This document shows, in pieces, positions 1 through 5,927 of a stretch of 5,927 bases of DNA. Each line of letters begins with the position of its first letter. Within the stretch, counting starts at the first letter, position 1. The notes beneath the pieces are model-generated. The model ran no database searches. It was not told the origin of the DNA and was given only the letters and a program-made list of their open reading frames with translations. Source of the stretch: an uncultured Alphaproteobacteria bacterium (lineage in GTDB: Bacteria; Pseudomonadota; Alphaproteobacteria; Rhodobacterales; Rhodobacteraceae). The stretch lies in the NCBI GenBank assembly GCA_929200295.1, contig CAKMZE010000046.1, positions 3,870 to 9,796 on the forward strand. The letters are read 5' to 3'. Position numbers and translations under genes: made by a program.

Positions 1-1
1 G

Positions 2-784
2 GGTTATACGCGTGCCGCTGGGTTTAACCTCGTCGCATCAGCACAACGCGGCCATGAGCGTGTTATCGCCACGATGTTTGGCGGGCGCTCTACCGCTGCA
101 CGGACGCGCCGGATCATTGAACTAATGGATATGGGCTTTGAACGTGCCCCTTCAAACGCGCGGGTCCGCTCGCCCCAAGCCCCCGCACCAATGGTTAGCG
201 AACGGGTTTCGGGCACCTCAGCAGCGACACCGGGTGGTGCTGGCAAAACCATTCGCGTCTCAGGCGTGGTACGCACCAGCCTGCGTCCACAAACCAGACC
301 CGTCGCAACAATCGCAGATGCCGATCTCGCCGTTGATACGGATGTGATCAACAGCGCATTGGCCGAGGCTCTCGGCACCGCCTTAAATGACGTCTCAGCA
401 TCGCAAGATGATAACCTCAGCGCTCTGGCAGCCGTGCAGACAGCACAAGCGCCGCAACCGCGTCCGGCCGCCGTGATGAGTACAGTGACACTCCCCCAAG
501 ATAATGCCGCAACACCCGAAATTGTCACACGCGTCTCGACCTCTGGTGGGCGTCATTGGGGGGTGAACGTCGGGCGCTATAATAGCCGACATGATGCTGA
601 ACGGGTTTTGCTCAAGGTTGCGCTCAATGAGATGACAACATTAAACGGCGCCTTGCGGCGGGTGACCCCACGTGCTGGTCACTATGATGCAAATTTCCTT
701 GGTATGACCCGCGAAGGTGCAGGGCTCGCATGCCGCCGCCTCCATGCCCGCAGCACACCTTGCACGATTATCGGCTCTGACTAA
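2..784 (+). CDS. D-alanyl-D-alanine carboxypeptidase (peptidase S11, PBP5-like) with C-terminal SPOR domain, 3' part
   Basis: The last 260 residues of a periplasmic serine DD-carboxypeptidase, which removes the terminal D-Ala from peptidoglycan pentapeptides. The 5' end lies outside the window; the frame is open from base 2. The first visible residues, GYTRAAGFNLVASAQRG, match the segment after the S11 KTG motif, so Gly1 is probably that Gly. The Ser-x-x-Lys and Ser-x-Asn catalytic motifs are upstream and not visible. GGRSTAART (about residues 27-35) closes the catalytic domain. Residues about 45-180 are an Ala/Thr/Pro-rich, probably disordered linker. Residues about 186-260 (WGVNVGRYNS, then ERVLLKVAL, GHYDANFLGMTREGAGLACRRL) look like a SPOR domain, which binds denuded glycan at division sites. 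The usual PBP5 beta-domain and terminal amphipathic helix are not evident. The ATG at base 74 is internal, not the true start. It converges on yejF. I am confident of the family; the gene name (dacA, dacC or dacF type) cannot be settled. Confidence 0.9.
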   Translation, partial: GYTRAAGFNLVASAQRGHERVIATMFGGRSTAARTRRIIELMDMGFERAPSNARVRSPQAPAPMVSERVSGTSAATPGGAGKTIRVSGVVRTSLRPQTRPVATIADADLAVDTDVINSALAEALGTALNDVSASQDDNLSALAAVQTAQAPQPRPAAVMSTVTLPQDNAATPEIVTRVSTSGGRHWGVNVGRYNSRHDAERVLLKVALNEMTTLNGALRRVTPRAGHYDANFLGMTREGAGLACRRLHARSTPCTIIGSD

Positions 785-812
785 CCTTCTTAGGTTTAGA
801 AATATCCCGGGG

Positions 813-864
813 GTCTGGGGGCTGGCCCCCAGGTATCACCGTGTCTGGGGGCTAGCCCCTAGGT
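813..864. repeat. Two tandem copies of a 22-bp GC-rich palindromic repeat
   Basis: Bases 813-834 and 843-864 are direct repeats differing at only two positions (824 G/854 A and 830 C/860 T), with a period of exactly 30 bp. Each copy is itself a palindrome: CTGGGGGCTGGCCCCCAG at 815-832 and CTGGGGGCTAGCCCCTAG at 845-862. The repeat lies between two converging genes. Similar GGGGGCT-GCCCCC stem-loops are, as I recall, common between genes in Roseobacter-group genomes, so this may be a dispersed family; that part is from memory, not shown here. Confidence 0.85.
815..862. terminator. Possible bidirectional transcription end: paired stem-loops without a T-tract
   Basis: Hairpin 1 has 7-8 bp arms (815-822 with 825-832) and is perfect apart from its 2-4 nt loop. 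Hairpin 2 (845-852 with 855-862) has one G-T mismatch, which is a G-U wobble in RNA made from the + strand. They lie about 30 and 60 bases after the carboxypeptidase stop codon, and 28-75 bases after the yejF stop on the other strand. No run of T follows either hairpin on either strand. The only homopolymer, A7 at 878-884, is T7 on the - strand and comes before the hairpins in that reading direction. They are therefore not classic intrinsic terminators. They could pause polymerase, protect mRNA 3' ends for both genes, or act together with Rho. Confidence 0.4.
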
Positions 865-890
865 GTGCTCACATCTCAAAAAAAGCAGAA

Positions 891-2486
891 TTATAACGCC
901 TTACCCTCAAAAGCCGCCGCCATGAGGGTTTTGGTATATTCTGTTTGTGGCCTATCAAATATCTCTTGCGCAGGCCCCGCCTCAACGACATCACCTTGTT
1001 TCATCACCATCACATGATGCGCCAATGCCCGCACAACCTTTAGATCATGGCTGATAAAGAGATAGGCAAGCTGATATTTCTGCTGCAAATCGCGCAAGAG
1101 ATTAACAATCTGCACCTGTACTGTCATATCCAGCGCGCTTGTCGGCTCATCTAAGATCAGCAGTTTTGGCCGCAAGATCATTGCGCGCGCAATGGCGATC
1201 CTTTGTCTTTGTCCGCCAGAAAACTCATGCGGGTAGCGATCCATCAGATCGGGGTCCAACCCAACCTCTTGCATAATCTCAGCCACAAGATCGCGGTGTG
1301 TTCCGCCCCGTTCAACCGAATGCACCGTCAGACCTTCGGCGATGATCTGTGCAACCGTCATACGCGGCGAAAGCGACCCATATGGGTCTTGAAACACGAT
1401 CTGCATATCGCTGCGCACGGGGCGCATTTGCTTTTGTGACAGCGCGTGAATATCACGCCCTTGAAAGCCGATACGCCCCTCAGAATTCACCAATCGCATG
1501 ATCGCAAGCGCTGTCGTGGTTTTACCAGAGCCGCTTTCCCCAACGATCCCAACCGTTTCGCCTGCGCGAATTTGCAAGCTTACACTATTCACAGCCTTGA
1601 TATGATCCACTGTGCGTTTCAAGAAACCGCGCTGCACAGGGAACCAAATTTTCAACGCATCAGTTTCAGCAATCACAGGCGCACCCGGCAGAACGGGTGC
1701 AGGTGTGCCCGTGGATTCCGCGGCCAGCAGCATCTGCGTATAGGGATGCTGCGGGTTATCAAAGATTTCAGAGGTTGGCCCGGTCTCCACAATCTCCCCG
1801 TCTTTCATCACGCAGACCCGGTCTGCGATTTTCCGCACAATTGTCAGATCATGGGTGATAAACAGCAAGCTCATGTTCTGCTTGATCTTCAGATCCGCCA
1901 AGAGCTCTAAAATCTGCGCTTGAATAGTCACATCGAGCGCGGTTGTGGGCTCATCCGCGATGAGCAATTCCGGGCCATTGGCCAGCGCTATCGCGATCAT
2001 CACCCGTTGGCGTTGCCCGCCGGATAATTGATGCGGATAGGCATCAAGACGGCTTTCCGCGTTATGAATGCCAACTTGCTCAAGCAGCTCAATCACCCGG
2101 TCGCGGATGCTGGGGCCACGCAAGCCCTGATGCAAGGTAATCGATTCCGAGAGCTGTTTTTCAATCGTATGCAACGGGTTCAATGAGGTCATCGGTTCTT
2201 GGAAAATAAAACTGATGTCATTGCCACGCACCCGGTGCAATGCTGCGTCACTTGCGCCGACCATCTCTTTGCCTGCGTAGGTAATCGCGCCTGAAACCTG
2301 CGCGCTTGCATCCAAAAGCTGGACCGTTGACAGCGCCGTCACCGATTTGCCCGACCCGGATTCGCCAACGAGCGCTACGGTTTCGCCGCGCGAGACCTCA
2401 AACGACACATCGCGCACCGCATGAGTCGCCCCCTCGCCCTGCATGAACCGCACGTTCAGGTTTGCGACTTTTAATAACGCACTCAT
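891..2486 (-). CDS. yejF: Peptide/microcin C ABC importer, double ATP-binding protein YejF
   Basis: Cytoplasmic ATPase of the Yej peptide importer, with two fused ABC nucleotide-binding domains in 531 residues (the E. coli protein is about 529). Domain 1: Walker A GESGSGKS 41-48, Q-loop Gln96, signature LSGGQRQR 154-161, Walker B LLIADEP 174-180 with catalytic Glu179, His212 in the H-loop. Domain 2: Walker A GESGSGKT 316-323, Gln366, signature FSGGQRQR 422-429, Walker B LLILDEP 442-448 with Glu447, His480. Both sites look intact. Each domain ends in the oligopeptide-transporter C-terminal motif (FDNPQHPYTQMLLAA at 242-256; FDRPQTEYTKTLMAA at 510-524). Its ATG overlaps the yejE stop by four bases (ATGA) and only a weak purine stretch (GAAAG) precedes it, so translation probably depends on coupling to yejE. 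It is the last gene of the operon. Fused DppDF/OppDF-type ATPases are similar; the yejE and yejB neighbours decide for YejF. Confidence 0.95.
   Translation of the reverse strand: MSALLKVANLNVRFMQGEGATHAVRDVSFEVSRGETVALVGESGSGKSVTALSTVQLLDASAQVSGAITYAGKEMVGASDAALHRVRGNDISFIFQEPMTSLNPLHTIEKQLSESITLHQGLRGPSIRDRVIELLEQVGIHNAESRLDAYPHQLSGGQRQRVMIAIALANGPELLIADEPTTALDVTIQAQILELLADLKIKQNMSLLFITHDLTIVRKIADRVCVMKDGEIVETGPTSEIFDNPQHPYTQMLLAAESTGTPAPVLPGAPVIAETDALKIWFPVQRGFLKRTVDHIKAVNSVSLQIRAGETVGIVGESGSGKTTTALAIMRLVNSEGRIGFQGRDIHALSQKQMRPVRSDMQIVFQDPYGSLSPRMTVAQIIAEGLTVHSVERGGTHRDLVAEIMQEVGLDPDLMDRYPHEFSGGQRQRIAIARAMILRPKLLILDEPTSALDMTVQVQIVNLLRDLQQKYQLAYLFISHDLKVVRALAHHVMVMKQGDVVEAGPAQEIFDRPQTEYTKTLMAAAFEGKAL
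2483..2486 (-). other. ATGA stop/start overlap, yejE to yejF
   Basis: On the - strand the bases ATGA hold both the yejF start (ATG, 2486-2484) and the yejE stop (TGA, 2485-2483). The upstream sequence has no strong Shine-Dalgarno site, so re-initiation by ribosomes finishing yejE is the likely way yejF is translated. This would keep permease and ATPase amounts in proportion. Confidence 0.8.
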
Positions 2487-3592
2487 GAAAATGTCTTTCG
2501 CGGGTCAAACGCATCGCGCACGCCCTCAAAGATAAACACCAGCAGCGAGAGCATGATCGCAAAAACAAAAAACGCTGTGAACCCAAGCCAAGGCGCATGG
2601 AGATTGCGTTTGGCTTGTAATGTCAGCTCACCCAGCGAGGGCGCGGAGGACGGCAAGCCAAAGCCCAGAAAATCAAGCGATGCGAGTGTTGCGATCCCGC
2701 CTGTGACCAAAAACGGCAACATCGTCACGGTGGCCACCATCGCGTTGGGCAGCATATGCCGGAACATAATCACCCGGTCTGATACGCCCAGCGCTTTGGC
2801 GGCGCGCACGTATTCAAAATTCCGCGCCCGCAAAAACTCGGCCCGGATCAACCCGACAAGCGCAGGCCAGCCAAACAGGATCGTCAGACCGACGAGCAGC
2901 CAAAAGCTGCGGCCTAAAACAGCCGTTAAAATGATAATCACATAAAGCGACGGGGTGCCTGACCAGATCTCGATCACCCGCTGGAAAATCAGATCGGTTT
3001 TACCACCAAAATACCCCTGCACTGCGCCCGCGGCGATCCCGATAATGCTTGCACAGGTCGTGACAATCAGCGCAAAAAATACAGAAAGGCGAAAGCCATA
3101 AATCACGCGCGCCACGACATCACGCTTGGTATCATCTGTGCCAAGCCAATTGTTGCTATCAGGTTTTGAGGGCGCGACACCGGGCACATCAACAATCGTG
3201 TTATAGCTATAGGGGATCAGCGGCCAAATCGTCCATCCGGCCTCGAACCCATCGATTGCAATCGGCACCCCAGCGGCAACATCGGCAATGAGCGCACGCG
3301 GATCATCAAAACACGTGACCAGACCGCCCGTGACAATCAAACATTCCACCTCAGGGTCGCTATACGCAGCCTCGGTCGGGAAATCGCCGCCAAAATCACG
3401 TTCTGAATAAAAGCTAATCAATGGCGAGCGCAGCTCACCTTTGTAACTGACAAGGATTGGGCGGTCATTCGCGATCATCTCAGCAAAGAGGCTGAGCACA
3501 AACAACACGCCAAAGATAATCAACGACCACCACGCACGGCGGTTCTTTTTAAAGTTCGCCCAACGGCGTTGGTTCAATGGGGATAAGCGCAT
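2483..3592 (-). CDS. yejE: Peptide/microcin C ABC importer, permease YejE
   Basis: Inner-membrane permease subunit that pairs with YejB to form the peptide channel; 369 residues. The N-terminus MRLSPLNQRRWANFKKNRR is typical of YejE and fixes the start. The first membrane helix is about residues 22-39. A periplasmic segment runs to about 150, ending in NNWLGTDDTKRDVVARVIYG, a hallmark of DppC/OppC-type permeases. Five more hydrophobic segments follow, at about 169-194, 211-226, 230-250, 284-306 and 334-356. The EAA loop that docks on the ATPase is YVRAAKALGVSDRVIMF (261-277) followed by RHMLPNA. The SLDFLGFGLP and SLGEL motifs and the C-terminal EGVRDAFDPRK also match the family. It is about 28 residues longer than the E. 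coli protein as I recall it (341); the extra length lies in the periplasmic segment around residues 82-118 and includes Cys84 and Cys94. It overlaps yejB by one base and yejF by four. Confidence 0.95.
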   Translation of the reverse strand: MRLSPLNQRRWANFKKNRRAWWSLIIFGVLFVLSLFAEMIANDRPILVSYKGELRSPLISFYSERDFGGDFPTEAAYSDPEVECLIVTGGLVTCFDDPRALIADVAAGVPIAIDGFEAGWTIWPLIPYSYNTIVDVPGVAPSKPDSNNWLGTDDTKRDVVARVIYGFRLSVFFALIVTTCASIIGIAAGAVQGYFGGKTDLIFQRVIEIWSGTPSLYVIIILTAVLGRSFWLLVGLTILFGWPALVGLIRAEFLRARNFEYVRAAKALGVSDRVIMFRHMLPNAMVATVTMLPFLVTGGIATLASLDFLGFGLPSSAPSLGELTLQAKRNLHAPWLGFTAFFVFAIMLSLLVFIFEGVRDAFDPRKTFS

Positions 3593-3606
3593 CAGCCACG
3601 CCCCTC
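3592..3606 (-). promoter_or_regulatory. Ribosome binding site of yejE inside the end of yejB, with TGATG coupling
   Basis: On the - strand GAGGGG (3606-3601) stands 8 nt before the yejE ATG (3592-3590), within the last codons of yejB. The yejB stop TGA (3594-3592) shares its A with the yejE start. The site supports the chosen start and suggests coupled translation of the two permease subunits. Confidence 0.65.
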
Positions 3607-4677
3607 AAAATCGATGCGGGGGTCAATAAAGACATAGGTGATATCAGTCAAAATCCCGACGACCAGCCCAATAAGGGTAAAGGTAAACAATGTCCCGAAC
3701 ACCACAGGGTAATCACGGGCCACCACGGCCTCGAACCCGAGCCGTCCCAATCCATCAAGTGAGAATAACGTCTCAATGATCAGCGACCCACCAAAGAATA
3801 CACTGACAAAAAGCGCTGGAAATCCTGAGATCACAATCAACATCGCATTGCGAAACACATGCCCATAAAGCACTTGGCGTTCGCCCAGCCCCTTGGCCCG
3901 TGCGGTGATGACATACTGCTTTTTGATTTCATCCAAAAAGCTGTTTTTGGTCAACAGAGTGAGCGTCGCAAAAGATGAGATCGTGGAGGCCAGCACAGGC
4001 AAAGCGATGTGCCAAAGATAATCCATCAACTGGCCAATCATCGTCAAATCATCAAAATTTGATGATGTTAGCCCTCGCAGCGGAAAGACGCGCCAATAGG
4101 ACCCGCCTGCAAAAAGGACAATCAACAAGATCGCAAACAAAAACCCGGGGATCGCATAGCCGACGATAATCGCACCTGATGTCCATGTATCAAACCGCGA
4201 TCCATCGCGGATCGCCTTTTTAATCCCCAGTGGGATTGAGATAAAATATGCAATCAACGTAGACCAAAGCCCCAGCGTGATCGAGACTGGCATTTTTTCT
4301 AGGACCAGATCAACGACTGAGATCGACCTAAAATAGCTCTCTCCGAAATCAAAGCGGACATAATCCCACATCATTTTGAGAAACCGCTCAAAAGGCGGCT
4401 TATCAAAGCCAAATTGCACCTCAAGCTCTGCGATGAACTCTTTTGATAACCCACGCGCACCCGCGTAGTTGGTTTCTGTATCATTCGCCTCGATCATTTC
4501 AGCATCGGCTGAGCTTCCTGAGATCGCTTCAAAAACATCGCCGCCGCCTTCCATACGGGCGATAATTGTTTCAATCGGACCGCCGGGCACGAATTGGATC
4601 AAAGCAAAATTGAGCAGCATGATCCCCAGCAATGTGGGGATCACCAAGAGCAAACGTCTTAGGATATATGCGCCCAT
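3592..4677 (-). CDS. yejB: Peptide/microcin C ABC importer, permease YejB
   Basis: Inner-membrane permease subunit, 361 residues (E. coli YejB about 364). The N-terminus MGAYILRRLLLVIPTL is nearly the family consensus and sets the start. The first membrane helix is at about 8-29. A periplasmic region at 30-130 includes FDKPPFERFLKMMWDYVRFD and FGESYFRS. The transporter core follows from PVSITLGLWST (130-140), with hydrophobic segments at about 135-157, 167-190, 222-243, 279-303 and 325-347. The EAA loop is YVITARAKGLGERQVL (255-270) followed by GHVFRNA. The C-terminus DPRIDFEGRG is characteristic of YejB. It lies 26 bp downstream of yejA, and its stop TGA shares one base with the yejE ATG (TGATG). 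A Shine-Dalgarno-like AGGG sits 8 nt before the ATG. A perfect 9-bp stem-loop falls early in the gene. Confidence 0.96.
   Translation of the reverse strand: MGAYILRRLLLVIPTLLGIMLLNFALIQFVPGGPIETIIARMEGGGDVFEAISGSSADAEMIEANDTETNYAGARGLSKEFIAELEVQFGFDKPPFERFLKMMWDYVRFDFGESYFRSISVVDLVLEKMPVSITLGLWSTLIAYFISIPLGIKKAIRDGSRFDTWTSGAIIVGYAIPGFLFAILLIVLFAGGSYWRVFPLRGLTSSNFDDLTMIGQLMDYLWHIALPVLASTISSFATLTLLTKNSFLDEIKKQYVITARAKGLGERQVLYGHVFRNAMLIVISGFPALFVSVFFGGSLIIETLFSLDGLGRLGFEAVVARDYPVVFGTLFTFTLIGLVVGILTDITYVFIDPRIDFEGRG
4048..4066. repeat. Perfect 19-bp AT-rich palindrome within yejB
   Basis: ATCATCAAA (4048-4056) and TTTGATGAT (4058-4066) are exact inverted repeats around a single central base. 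It encodes Ser-Ser-Asn-Phe-Asp-Asp in YejB (about residues 205-210), in a less conserved loop between membrane segments. The shape resembles a dimeric regulator site, but it is deep inside a coding region and could be a by-product of the repeated TCA and GAT codons. Confidence 0.5.
4620..4643 (-). repeat. Stem-loop in the early coding region of yejB
   Basis: TGATCCCCA (4620-4628) and TGGGGATCA (4635-4643) are perfect 9-bp inverted repeats with a 6-nt loop. In the mRNA this hairpin spans roughly nucleotides 35-58 of yejB. It encodes part of the conserved VIPTLLGIM helix, so protein constraint alone may explain it. It could slow ribosomes or protect the upstream yejA message. Confidence 0.5.
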
Positions 4678-4685
4678 TTTAGCCG

Positions 4686-4689
4686 CCCT
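4686..4689 (-). promoter_or_regulatory. Ribosome binding site of yejB
   Basis: On the - strand AGGG (4689-4686, in the context GCAGGGCGG) lies 8 nt before the yejB ATG at 4677-4675, in the 26-bp gap after the yejA stop. Spacing is good and supports the chosen start. No promoter or terminator is apparent in this short gap. Confidence 0.55.
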
Positions 4690-4703
4690 GCTTTATGCGT
4701 GCT

Positions 4704-5927
4704 CTACTGGAATGCACCAGCGGCCTTTAACGCATCAGCCTTATCTTGATTGATCCACCAGTAATCGAGGTAGCCAATACCAAACTCGGGCAAGTTTTCT
4801 GGATATTCATACATGTCGTATGCCGCGATCCAATGCTTGCCCAAATACCAAACGGGCACGATAAAATATTCATCCCGCATGACCCGGTCAATTGCGGAAA
4901 CAGCCGCAGCCATTTCATCATAATTCTCGGCTGCTTCTACAAAATCAGCCAAGGCATCTACTGCCGGATGGCAGAACCCCGCAGGGTTAAACACATCATC
5001 TTTGTCTTCACAGCCAAAGCGTTGCGATAATCCGCGCCCTTCTGTCAGGCCTGCGGGATATCCACCAAATATCATCTCAAAATCATTGGTTTGTGTGCGT
5101 GATTGATATTGTGCGCCATCCACGCGGTTATAGGTGGCATCCACGCCCAGACGTTTCAGGTTTTCGATATAAGGTGTGATGATACGGTCAAACGAAGGCC
5201 GGGTTTCCAAAAATTCGACCGAGAACACATCGCCATCTGCGTTGCGCAGTAGCCCATCATCGCCGGGTGCATAGCCCGCCTCGGCCATCAGCGTCAAAGC
5301 TTTGCGCAGATTACGCCTGTCGATTGGCGCATCGCCACTGGTATGTGGCATCATCGGCTCTTCGGTGAAAATCCGATCTGGCAAATGCTCTCTCACGGTT
5401 TCCAGCATTTCCAGCGTGCGCCCTTCTGGCAGGCCTTGTGCTTTCAGCCGGTCCGTTTCCCAAAAGCTGGTACGTTGTTGGAACAGCCCATATTGCAAAT
5501 TATCGTTGGTCCAAGTGAAGTTATACATCAGCCCAAGTGCTTGACGGACCTTGCGATCCTGAAATTTGGGATCACGTAAGTTAAACACAAACCCCGTCGC
5601 ATAGGGCGGTGTGCCATCATCAAGCGTCTCACGCGTGACCCAGCCATTTTCCATCGCGGGGAAATCATATTGCGTCGCCCAAATGAGCGAGCTGTTCTCG
5701 CGGCGGAATGTGAATTCACCCGCTTTAAATGCCTCAAACGCAGCCGAGCTATCGGCAAAATACTCGATCCGAATGCTGTCGTAATTGCCACGGCCAATAT
5801 TTATGGGGTGATCTTTGCCCCAATAATCAGGGTTGCGCGTATAAATAATCTGGCGTCCGGGATCGACAGAGCCAATCACATATTCACCAGACGACAATGG
5901 CGCGTCCATGCTGGCCTCGTCCAAACG
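4704..5927 (-). CDS. yejA: Periplasmic peptide-binding protein YejA (SBP family 5), C-terminal part
   Basis: The last 407 residues of the extracytoplasmic solute-binding protein that delivers peptides to YejBE. The family is about 600 residues long, so roughly the first third, including the signal peptide, lies beyond the right edge. The reading frame is open to the last base; the TTG at 5924 is a Leu codon, not a start. Counting from the first visible residue: SGEYVIGSVDPGR and NPDYWGKDHP (32-41) are the usual SBP_bac_5 'tolerated gain' region. EAFKAGEFTFRRENSS (65-80) is typical of the YejA branch. GFVFNL (112-117) and DRKVRQALGLMYNF (124-137) mark the lobe II core. The C-terminus has VPVWYLGKHWIAAYDMYEYP and a WWINQDKAD tail. 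Cys306 and Cys319 could form a periplasmic disulfide. The exact ligand (microcin C-like, antimicrobial or murein peptide) cannot be read from the sequence. It is the upstream-most yej gene visible; the promoter should lie outside. Confidence 0.92.
   Translation of the reverse strand, partial: RLDEASMDAPLSSGEYVIGSVDPGRQIIYTRNPDYWGKDHPINIGRGNYDSIRIEYFADSSAAFEAFKAGEFTFRRENSSLIWATQYDFPAMENGWVTRETLDDGTPPYATGFVFNLRDPKFQDRKVRQALGLMYNFTWTNDNLQYGLFQQRTSFWETDRLKAQGLPEGRTLEMLETVREHLPDRIFTEEPMMPHTSGDAPIDRRNLRKALTLMAEAGYAPGDDGLLRNADGDVFSVEFLETRPSFDRIITPYIENLKRLGVDATYNRVDGAQYQSRTQTNDFEMIFGGYPAGLTEGRGLSQRFGCEDKDDVFNPAGFCHPAVDALADFVEAAENYDEMAAAVSAIDRVMRDEYFIVPVWYLGKHWIAAYDMYEYPENLPEFGIGYLDYWWINQDKADALKAAGAFQ

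Noticed and set aside
4..528. 174-residue open frame on the - strand opposite the carboxypeptidase
   Set aside because: It is antisense to a well-supported gene, has a low-complexity Ala/Arg/Ser composition that mirrors the linker codons, and shows no recognisable domain.
783..796. AACCT/AGGTT inverted repeat at the carboxypeptidase stop codon
   Set aside because: The stem is only 5 bp and AT-containing, with no T-tract; it is too weak to call a terminator.
878..895. T7 run and TATAAT-like hexamer on the - strand at the yejF stop
   Set aside because: The T-run has no stable hairpin directly before it, so it is not an intrinsic terminator. The TATAAT lies at the stop codon with no -35 box at the proper distance.
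1446..1910. 154-residue open frame on the + strand opposite yejF
   Set aside because: The yejF frame has intact ABC motifs throughout; the antisense product is His/Arg/Gln-rich with no family resemblance.
4195..4215. Overlapping inverted repeats (CCGCGAT/ATCGCGG and GCGATCC/GGATCGC) in yejB
   Set aside because: Short 7-bp arms built from the common GCGATC word within conserved coding sequence; most likely chance.
5922..5924. Apparent start of yejA at a TTG codon near the right edge
   Set aside because: The frame is open beyond it to the window end, and YejA needs about 200 more N-terminal residues including a signal peptide.
891..5927. Search for an unusual or new system in the yej operon
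   Set aside because: All four genes are in standard yejABEF order, with intact motifs and near-standard lengths where complete; no extra gene is inserted.

Overview
The window is ordinary chromosomal DNA from an alphaproteobacterium, most likely the Roseobacter/Rhodobacteraceae group. This placement is an inference from three things: the D-Ala-D-Ala carboxypeptidase with a C-terminal SPOR domain, the style of the Yej proteins, and the GGGGGCTGGCCCCC-type intergenic stem-loops. No marker gene is present, so the taxonomy is not proven. Coding density is very high. I see no mobile element, CRISPR array, tRNA or rRNA.

Layout. Positions 2-784 (+ strand) hold the 3' part of a penicillin-binding-protein-5-like D-alanyl-D-alanine carboxypeptidase. 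It consists of the end of the catalytic domain, a long Ala/Thr/Pro-rich linker and a SPOR peptidoglycan-binding domain. Positions 785-890 are a short gap between converging genes, carrying two near-identical GC-rich stem-loops spaced exactly 30 bp apart. Positions 891-5927 (- strand) are a peptide/microcin-C-type ABC importer operon, transcribed right to left as yejA (5' end outside the window), yejB, yejE, yejF. There is no gene-free stretch longer than about 110 bases.

How the genes work together. YejA is the periplasmic solute-binding protein, YejB and YejE form the inner-membrane channel, and YejF is a double ATPase that powers uptake. The four genes are packed tightly: a 26-bp gap between yejA and yejB, a 1-base overlap (TGATG) between yejB and yejE, and a 4-base overlap (ATGA) between yejE and yejF. 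This points to one transcript with translational coupling. In enterobacteria this transporter takes up microcin C and peptides. In some alphaproteobacteria Yej-type permeases are linked to antimicrobial-peptide resistance and murein-peptide uptake. The cell-wall carboxypeptidase next door makes a cell-wall-recycling role worth testing, but the two units are convergent and need not be co-regulated.

I found no clearly new system. The items most worth a second look are the tandem stem-loops between the converging units, a cysteine-bearing insertion in the periplasmic part of YejE, a cysteine pair in YejA, and two perfect inverted repeats inside yejB.
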